43,159 nt of DNA from an uncultured Mediterranea sp. (GTDB lineage: Bacteria; Bacteroidota; Bacteroidia; Bacteroidales; Bacteroidaceae). Below the pieces are notes generated by a model. The model saw only the letters and a program-made list of their open reading frames with translations. It was not told the origin of the DNA and did not search any database. This document shows, one piece after another, positions 36,778 through 43,159 of this stretch; position 1 is the first letter of the stretch, and every line of letters starts with the position of its first letter. The DNA is taken from the NCBI GenBank assembly GCA_945836915.1, contig CAMAMO010000002.1, positions 1 to 43,159 of the forward strand, given 5' to 3'. The position numbers were made by a program, and so were the translations under genes.

Positions 36778-38673
36778 TTATTTCTTGTCGAGGGACTCAA
36801 AAATCGAGTTTTTACTGATAAATTCAGGTACTAAATCCTTCATGGCGGCTACAATCTTCATCTGGTCATAAGTATAGCTTATTTCGATCAGATGTTGGAT
36901 GCGCTCTTTCACTTCATCGTAGTCATACTCTCTGACTTTAGCAATCATGATTTTCTCGTGATGGGTAGGTTTGGTCAGTTCCTTGATGTTAAGCAACTCC
37001 TCATAAAGCTTTTCACCATGGCGTAATCCGGTGAATTCAATTTTGACATCGGTACGCCCCGAGAGACTGATCATACGGCGAGCCAAATCAACAATCTTCA
37101 CCGGTTTACCCATATCGAAGATATAAATTTCTCCGCCATGTCCCATACTGCCTGCTTCGAGTACCAAACGACATGCCTCAGGAATGGTCATGAAGTAGCG
37201 GATAATTTCGGGGTGAGTGACTGTGACGGGTCCGCCACGCTGAATCTGGTCGCGGAAGCGTGGAATAACCGATCCGTTAGAACCCAGTACATTGCCAAAT
37301 CGGGTGGTGATAAACTGCGTCTTTCCTCCCTCTTCCATAATTTTTTTGGCCAATGATTGCACGTAGATTTCGCAGATACGTTTTGAACAACCCATTACGT
37401 TGGTGGGGTTAACAGCTTTATCGGTTGAAATCATCACAAACTTCTCAGCACCATATTTAACGGCCAAGTCAGCTAGATTACGGGTACCTGCTACATTAAT
37501 CTGAATGGATTCAGAGACGTTGTCCTCCATCATCGGTACATGTTTGTAGGCAGCTGCATGGAAAATGTATTGGGGTCTGAACTCTTTGAATATAGCTTCC
37601 AGACGGGTGGGGTTAGAGATGTCTGCAATAAGTGTGGATGCGTCGATATTGCGCCAGCGATCTTGCAGTTCCAAGCGAATGTCGTGGAGTGGAGTCTCTG
37701 CTTGATCGACCAAAATCAGTTTGTAGGGGTTAAAAGTAGCCACTTGACGCATGATTTCGCTTCCTATAGAACCAGCAGCCCCGGTAATCATCACTCGCTT
37801 CCCCTCAAGGTGTGAAGCAACCTTGTGGATATCAATCTGAATAGGGTCGCGTTGAAGCAAATCTTCAATCTGAATCTCCTTGATCTGGGCGGGTTGCAAG
37901 GTACCATTCCACTCACTGATAGGTGGAGCGGTCAGCAGTTTGATATTGTGTGCCAGCAGTCTGTCTGCCATATCGCTCTTTTTCAGTTCATTCATTTTAG
38001 CCGGCGAGACAATAATCGTATCCACTTCGCGTTCAGCCAGTATATTGAAGAGGTTCTCATCATTTGGATAGACCTTAACACCCATGATAATTTTGTCAAT
38101 CAGTTCTATTTCATCAGCAATGAAACCGCGCAAGCGGAAGTGATTGCTTAGCGAGACACGCATAGATTTGGCGATGTTAACGCCTGCCTCTTTCGCTCCA
38201 TATATAAAGACATTGGCGCTGTGACGACCATCGAAGTTGATACGCTCAAACATCATTTTAGTGACAATTCGTGAGCAGCACATCATGGTAAAACTGATGA
38301 TATAGCCCATGAAGAGTACGCTGATAGGGGCTACCTTCATGCCGATATATTGTTCTGATACAAAACTCAAACCAATCAACGCTGTAAACGCTGTAGAGAG
38401 GGAAACGAAAATGCGCATGATATCGACAAATGAGGAGAAGCGCAGTACGTTCGAGTAGGTACGGAAGAGGCGGAAACAAAGTAAATTCGCTGCCAGAGCC
38501 CAGATGATAGTACGATCTATAGATGATGTTTCTGAAAAGATGCTTCGGAAATCGTAGCGCAAAGCATACGCCATTAAGCAAGAGATGACGATGATAAGCA
38601 AGTCAAGGAGCAAGATGGCCCATATGGGAAGTACTGTGCTCGAAAGGTAACGATGAATCAAATTCTTTTTCAT
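36778..38673 (-). CDS. CapD/FlaA1/WbpM-like nucleoside-diphosphate-sugar epimerase/dehydratase
   Basis: Four N-terminal TM segments; VMITGAAGSIGSEIMRQ, FHAAAYKHVPMMEDN, MISTDKAVNPTNVMGCSKR, TTRFGNVLGSNGSVIPRFRDQI. Confidence 0.94.
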   Translation of the reverse strand: MKKNLIHRYLSSTVLPIWAILLLDLLIIVISCLMAYALRYDFRSIFSETSSIDRTIIWALAANLLCFRLFRTYSNVLRFSSFVDIMRIFVSLSTAFTALIGLSFVSEQYIGMKVAPISVLFMGYIISFTMMCCSRIVTKMMFERINFDGRHSANVFIYGAKEAGVNIAKSMRVSLSNHFRLRGFIADEIELIDKIIMGVKVYPNDENLFNILAEREVDTIIVSPAKMNELKKSDMADRLLAHNIKLLTAPPISEWNGTLQPAQIKEIQIEDLLQRDPIQIDIHKVASHLEGKRVMITGAAGSIGSEIMRQVATFNPYKLILVDQAETPLHDIRLELQDRWRNIDASTLIADISNPTRLEAIFKEFRPQYIFHAAAYKHVPMMEDNVSESIQINVAGTRNLADLAVKYGAEKFVMISTDKAVNPTNVMGCSKRICEIYVQSLAKKIMEEGGKTQFITTRFGNVLGSNGSVIPRFRDQIQRGGPVTVTHPEIIRYFMTIPEACRLVLEAGSMGHGGEIYIFDMGKPVKIVDLARRMISLSGRTDVKIEFTGLRHGEKLYEELLNIKELTKPTHHEKIMIAKVREYDYDEVKERIQHLIEISYTYDQMKIVAAMKDLVPEFISKNSIFESLDKK

Positions 38674-38844
38674 ACGTAACGTGATTAGTGTAAATTTTCC
38701 GCCACAAAGATAGGTCATTTTCCTCAATTAAAAAAGAATTATAAAGATTCTTTATCTATTCATGGAAAATTTACGTTGATTTGTATCAGATACGGAGAGA
38801 AAAGCGTACCTTTGCACCGTTTGTTAATGATGTATATACGAGTT

Positions 38845-40098
38845 ATGACATATTCTGAGACGATTAAATACCTCTATGAAAGCGCCCCTCTTTTTCAGCA
38901 AGTGGGTGCTGGAGCTTACAAAGAAGGTTTGACCAATACGCAGTTACTTGATGCTCATTTGGGACATCCGCACCATTCTTTCCGTACGATTCATGTTGCT
39001 GGTACGAATGGTAAGGGTTCTTGTTCACACACTTTGGCTGCTATCTTGCAATCAGCCGGTTACAAAGTGGGACTTTATACGTCACCTCATCTCGTAGAAT
39101 TTCGTGAGCGCATCCGTGTGAATGGTAAGCCAGTCTCTGAGGCTTATGTTGTGGATTTTGTGGAAAGGCATCGCGCCTTTTTTGAACCTCTTCACCCTTC
39201 GTTTTTTGAACTAACTACCGGTATGGCATTCCGCTATTTTGCAGACCAACAAGTGGATGTGGCGGTCATAGAGGTCGGTTTAGGTGGCCGTTTGGATTGT
39301 ACCAATATTATTTCGCCTGATTTGTGTGTGATTACCAATATCAGTTTTGATCATACCCAATTTTTAGGAGGTACGTTGGCTGCCATCGCTGCTGAAAAGG
39401 CGGGCATAATCAAGTCTCACACCCCTGTGGTCATTGGAGAGACGGTGGATGAAACGCGTCCGGTTTTCGAGGCCAAGGCACGTGAAATGGAGGCCCCCAT
39501 CTGCTTTGCTGAGGCATTGAAACATCCGGTATATGACGATATGGAGATGGAACTCAAGGGTTTCTATCAGATAAAGAATCGTTCTACTGTCTTGGCAGCG
39601 ATTCCTCTCTTGCTTCAGGCTGGTTATCGTATATCTGAAGCCGACGTACGCCGAGGCTTTGCTGAAGTAGTTGAGTTGACTGGCTTACAGGGCCGCTGGC
39701 AGCAGTTACAAACGTCACCTCGTTTAGTGTGTGATACCGGTCATAATGTAGGAGGCATCAGCTATGTGGTTGAACAGTTGCGTAAACAGTCGTGTAGCAC
39801 CTTGCGTATCGTAGTGGGTATGGTCAACGATAAGGATATTCGTGGTGTATTGGCTCTGTTACCTCAAGAGGCTATCTATTATTTTACTCAAGCCAGTGTT
39901 CATAGGGCTCTACCGGTGGAGGAGTTTGCCTGTTTAGCTGCTGAGGCTGGTCTGAAGGGACATTGCTTTCCAGATGTTGTGTCAGCAGTGATTGCTGCAC
40001 AAACGGAGAGCCTCCCAGAAGACTTTATCTTCGTGGGAGGCAGTAGCTATATCGTAGCCGATCTTTTAACGAACCGCGATGCACTCAATCTCCACTAA
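38845..40098 (+). CDS. folC: Bifunctional folylpolyglutamate synthase/dihydrofolate synthase
   Basis: HVAGTNGKGSCSHTLAAILQSAGYKVGLYTSPHLVEFRERIRVNG...EVGLGGRLDCTN...AGIIK. Start taken at MTYSETIKYLYE; upstream ATGs possible. Confidence 0.93.
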   Translation: MTYSETIKYLYESAPLFQQVGAGAYKEGLTNTQLLDAHLGHPHHSFRTIHVAGTNGKGSCSHTLAAILQSAGYKVGLYTSPHLVEFRERIRVNGKPVSEAYVVDFVERHRAFFEPLHPSFFELTTGMAFRYFADQQVDVAVIEVGLGGRLDCTNIISPDLCVITNISFDHTQFLGGTLAAIAAEKAGIIKSHTPVVIGETVDETRPVFEAKAREMEAPICFAEALKHPVYDDMEMELKGFYQIKNRSTVLAAIPLLLQAGYRISEADVRRGFAEVVELTGLQGRWQQLQTSPRLVCDTGHNVGGISYVVEQLRKQSCSTLRIVVGMVNDKDIRGVLALLPQEAIYYFTQASVHRALPVEEFACLAAEAGLKGHCFPDVVSAVIAAQTESLPEDFIFVGGSSYIVADLLTNRDALNLH

Positions 40099-40440
40099 GG
40101 CATCCTTGGGTAGAGATTTGACTGCAAAGGCGCAGCGAGCCGGACAGTTGCCCTGGAAGAAGGTGGCATAAACCTTGTTCATCTCGCCAAAGAGCGACAT
40201 ATCAGCCAGCAATACGGTGGTCTTTACGATGTGATTCATATCCAAGCCGGCTGCACCGAGAATGTGCTTAATATTCTCCAGTGACTGGCGGGTCTGGGCT
40301 TCAATACCCTCAGCCATTACGCCAGTCGCTGCATCAATGGGCAGCTGACCTGAAACAAACACCATGCCATTGGCCTCGATAGCTTGGCTGTAAGGTCCGA
40401 TAGCGCCGGGAGCCTTCTCACTACAAATAACTTTTTTCAT
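40066..40440 (-). CDS. RidA family reactive intermediate/imine deaminase
   Basis: MKKVICSEKAPGAIGPYSQAIEANGMVFVSGQLPIDAATG...QTRQSLENIKHILGAAG...NCPARCAFAVKSLPKDALVEIECIA. Confidence 0.95.
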   Translation of the reverse strand: MKKVICSEKAPGAIGPYSQAIEANGMVFVSGQLPIDAATGVMAEGIEAQTRQSLENIKHILGAAGLDMNHIVKTTVLLADMSLFGEMNKVYATFFQGNCPARCAFAVKSLPKDALVEIECIAVR

Positions 40441-40547
40441 TTTTCGAATTCCTGTTTTTAAGTTGTTAATACTAATATAATCAATAGGCTCTATTTACAA
40501 AATTATTGTACGATAGATTCCTGAACCGTTGTTCTTGGCTGACTGGC

Positions 40548-42251
40548 TTATTTACAATGTTTCTCTATAAGAGCATCTATATCAGGGGCACCAAGGGTTT
40601 TGGCTTTCTCAAAATGCTTGCGAGCCTCCTCCTTTTTCTTCATTTGCACATAGGCCAAACCCATCAACCGATAGGCTTCTGCATAGTTGGCATCGATAGA
40701 CAAGGCCTCTTGCAACTGCTTGATAGCCTCTTCATTACGTCCTACTCGAATGTTGACTACAGCCAATTCTGCTCGATAGGTCAGCTCCTTAGGATTGATT
40801 TCTATAGCCTTGGTCCAATCGTCCAAAGCCCGTTGGAATTGACGCGACTGTAGAGCGGCTTGCGCTCGGAAACTGTAGAAAAGGTCATTGACTTGTCCTT
40901 TTGACGCCTCGAAATAGGCATCAAAGTCGGCTACCGCACCGCGGGCTTGCTTGGCATTCATTCGCGCCTGAGCACGCTCCAGCAGGTAGGGAGCTGCCTC
41001 GCTGGTGTAGGGGGTAGTAAAGCGAACCACGCAGCTGTCCAGCAACGCTAACACCTCTTCGGCAGGCGCTTCGAGTAGCTCTTTCGTCTTCGCAGCGCTG
41101 TAGAAGGTAGAAGGTGAGGCCAGATTGGTTTGATTCACCTCTTCATAAGCCTTGAGGGCATCGGCATACTTTTGGTCAGCGAAGCAGATGTCGCCTACTA
41201 ACTGTTTGTACATTGGCAGGGGATTGGTGGCAATGGCTTGGTTTATTTCGTCGAGTGCTTTGGTGTAGCTCCAATTTTTATAGCCACTATGCCCATTGAT
41301 TAGGTAGTTGTAAATCAGTCGGCTGCGGTTGTAGCGTACCTCATCAGGCTTACTGCCTACCTGTAGCGCTTGGTCCATATCCTGCTCTATCAACTTCATC
41401 GAGGCCTCATCGGTGCCCATGAACATCCGTTGCGATGCTCTTCGCATGTACCCATCGGCACTTTGCGGATATTGGGCAATGAAGTCGTCGAGGAGCGCCA
41501 TATAGCGATCGGCCGTCAATTGGGTTGAAGCCATGTAGAGGGTGACTAACGCCTCCTCTTCAGTGTCGGGGAGTGCTTTGCGGATGGCAATGGATTGCAA
41601 GGTGTGGTCCATTAGTGAGAGGGGAGTGATTTTTAGATCCATGGCATAACGTGCGTCCATGGCATAACTGGTCGTGGCGGTATCCGGACCGCTGGCTCGT
41701 TGTGCCAAGCCAAACACCTCTCCGCTTGCTGTCATAAGTGGGCAGCTTACCATCTTTTCTTTTAGGGGCAAGGCCAGGGTGTAGAAGCCATAATCGCCCG
41801 TTGCTTTGTCAATGGCTTGCAGGGTACCCTGTGTGTATGTGCGGCTCTTCTGTGTGGAGTAGGGGAGCAGATAGATGGTTGCCCCCTCGGTAGGTTGGGT
41901 CTGAGCGATAGGTAGCGGGGTTACTTTTTTGGCTACCTCAACCTTGAATTTGATAACGTCAAAGAGGTCGTTAGCTCCAAGGATGCAGGCTACAGGCAGT
42001 TGCTGCCCCTGTGTACTGATGGCTACGGCGCGTGAGGCGCCACGAAAGAGGTTGTAGTCGGAGAGTGCCACACCATCTTCGCTGACGAAGAAGGCGTTGC
42101 CGTTGCCTTTCACATTACCCTCGGCATCAAAGGTTACGACGGAGAAAACCGATTGGCGTGCTTTATCCATCCACTTGGGCGCTTGAGCTAAGAGTTCTGA
42201 TGTGAAAGCAAACAATAGGAGGGGGAGAAATAGGTACGATATTTTTTTCAT
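40548..42251 (-). CDS. Secreted trypsin-like (HtrA-type) fold protein with C-terminal TPR repeats
   Basis: Signal peptide MKKISYLFLPLLLFAFTSELLAQ; SVFSVVTFDAEGNVKGNGNAFFVSEDGVALSDYNLF...; C-terminal TPRs (DDWTKAIEINPKELTYRAELAVVNIRVGRNEEAIKQLQEALSIDANYAEAYRLMGLAYVQMKK). Confidence 0.85.
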   Translation of the reverse strand: MKKISYLFLPLLLFAFTSELLAQAPKWMDKARQSVFSVVTFDAEGNVKGNGNAFFVSEDGVALSDYNLFRGASRAVAISTQGQQLPVACILGANDLFDVIKFKVEVAKKVTPLPIAQTQPTEGATIYLLPYSTQKSRTYTQGTLQAIDKATGDYGFYTLALPLKEKMVSCPLMTASGEVFGLAQRASGPDTATTSYAMDARYAMDLKITPLSLMDHTLQSIAIRKALPDTEEEALVTLYMASTQLTADRYMALLDDFIAQYPQSADGYMRRASQRMFMGTDEASMKLIEQDMDQALQVGSKPDEVRYNRSRLIYNYLINGHSGYKNWSYTKALDEINQAIATNPLPMYKQLVGDICFADQKYADALKAYEEVNQTNLASPSTFYSAAKTKELLEAPAEEVLALLDSCVVRFTTPYTSEAAPYLLERAQARMNAKQARGAVADFDAYFEASKGQVNDLFYSFRAQAALQSRQFQRALDDWTKAIEINPKELTYRAELAVVNIRVGRNEEAIKQLQEALSIDANYAEAYRLMGLAYVQMKKKEEARKHFEKAKTLGAPDIDALIEKHCK

Positions 42252-42262
42252 GATTGGTACTG

Positions 42263-42991
42263 TTAATCGCGTTGTTTAATAGCCTCGTAGATCAGGATAC
42301 CTGCGGCTACAGAGACGTTGAGTGATTCAATGGTGCCCTTCATCGGGATTTTGACCCATTCATCGCAGAGGGCCAGATTGTCGTATGATACTCCCTTGTC
42401 TTCTGCTCCCATGATGATGCAGAGCGGACCGGAATAATCTGCTTGAGTATAATTGTAATCTCCTTTTTCAGTAGCGGCTATGATGCGGAATCCACTCTCT
42501 TTCAAGTATTTCAGTGTAGTTGTCAAATTGACCTCGCGGCATACGGGTAGCTTATGCAGCGCTCCGGCAGAGGTTTTGACAGCATCCGCATTGACTGAAA
42601 CACTGTCGCGGTTAGGGATGATAATGGCATCTACTCCTGCACATTCACAGGTACGGGCAATGGCTCCGAAATTTCGCACATCGGTTACCCCATCGAGCAT
42701 GATGAAGAAGGGGTTTTTGCCTTGCTCAAAGAGGAAGGGAACTACCTGCTCCGTCAGTTGGTAGGTCACCGGTGAGATAAAGGCCACCACACCCTGGTGA
42801 TTCTTCTTGGTGATACGGTTCAGTCGTTCAACAGGTACCCTCTGAACAGGAATGGTGCTGCCTTTCAGTGCAGCAAAGAGTTCCTTGGAGAGTTCGCTCT
42901 GAATATCGCGTTTTACCAGAATCTTATCTATCTCTTTACCGGCTTCTAAGGCTTCTATCACAGCCCTTACGCCAAATATCATATCATTCAT
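42263..42991 (-). CDS. rlmB: 23S rRNA (guanosine-2'-O)-methyltransferase RlmB (TrmH/SpoU family)
   Basis: FGVRAVIEALEAGKEIDKILVKRDIQ...LDGVTDVRNFGAIARTCECAGVDAIIIP...IMGAEDKGVS...IPMKGTIESLNVSVAAGILIYEA. Confidence 0.95.
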   Translation of the reverse strand: MNDMIFGVRAVIEALEAGKEIDKILVKRDIQSELSKELFAALKGSTIPVQRVPVERLNRITKKNHQGVVAFISPVTYQLTEQVVPFLFEQGKNPFFIMLDGVTDVRNFGAIARTCECAGVDAIIIPNRDSVSVNADAVKTSAGALHKLPVCREVNLTTTLKYLKESGFRIIAATEKGDYNYTQADYSGPLCIIMGAEDKGVSYDNLALCDEWVKIPMKGTIESLNVSVAAGILIYEAIKQRD

Positions 42992-43024
42992 TCTTTTTGC
43001 TATTTAATTGACTATAATATTATT

Positions 43025-43056
43025 GTTGACGAGTTAACAAGTTGACGAGTTTTCTA
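43025..43056. repeat. Degenerate 8-nt-period tandem repeat
   Basis: GTTGACGA GTTAACAA GTTGACGA GTTTTCTA between rlmB and recN. Confidence 0.6.
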
Positions 43057-43063
43057 TTCCTTA

Positions 43064-43159
43064 TTATACGTGGCGATTAAGCAGGGCTTTGGCGTTATCC
43101 AGGGCAGCTTGGGTCAAAGTGGCTCCGCTTAACATGTGGGCTAACTCCTCGATGCGCTC
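43064..43159 (-). CDS. recN: DNA repair protein RecN, C-terminal end (partial, 5' part beyond window)
   Basis: Reverse complement reads ERIEELAHMLSGATLTQAALDNAKALLNRHV*, a RecN C-terminal motif (RIEELARMLSG-like). Confidence 0.8.
   Translation of the reverse strand, partial: ERIEELAHMLSGATLTQAALDNAKALLNRHV

Noticed and set aside
1-43159. Defence system, prophage, integrative element or biosynthetic gene cluster
   Set aside because: No integrase, transposase, phage structural, restriction-modification, toxin-antitoxin, NRPS/PKS or lanthipeptide genes were recognised; most genes are housekeeping.
1-43159. tRNA or rRNA genes
   Set aside because: No cloverleaf or rRNA-like stretch was recognised by eye; tRNAscan-SE and Infernal would be decisive.

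Overview
The window looks like a chromosomal segment from a Bacteroidales (Bacteroidota) genome. Supporting signs are TAnnTTTG-type promoter elements, a complete nqrABCDEF operon, and lineage-typical genes such as DUF4290, DUF4492-cydAB and LruC/DUF4842. Almost all of it is dense protein-coding sequence. From left to right: (i) a minus-strand operon with a LruC-domain lipoprotein, a stand-alone receiver protein, a pseudo-receiver/phosphoglycosyl-transferase fusion and a TolC-like protein cut by the window edge; (ii) ugd; (iii) nqrA-F; (iv) a DbpA-like DEAD-box helicase; (v) serC-serA-DUF1015; (vi) a secreted choloylglycine-hydrolase-family Ntn hydrolase and a GH36 alpha-galactosidase; (vii) an unusually structured ~0.8 kb intergenic region followed by an anaerobic-sulfatase-maturase-like radical SAM gene; (viii) nadD, gmk, yicC, tsaB, DUF4290, rimM, a LytM-like gene, dxr, rseP; (ix) nadE, a small lipoprotein, cydB, cydA, DUF4492; (x) a CapD/FlaA1-like epimerase/dehydratase, folC, ridA, a trypsin-like/TPR protein, rlmB and the 3' end of recN. 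I saw no rRNA, tRNA, CRISPR array, intact transposon, prophage or recognisable defence island. The strongest unexplained signals are: a degenerate array with exact 11-nt periodicity (21371-21491, possibly from 21338) inside a hairpin-rich intergenic region; an 18-bp perfect palindrome that fits inside the -33/-7 spacer of the predicted serC promoter; and the receiver/pseudo-receiver-linked sugar transferase operon. All calls come from reading the sequence and ORF track by eye; no database search was run.
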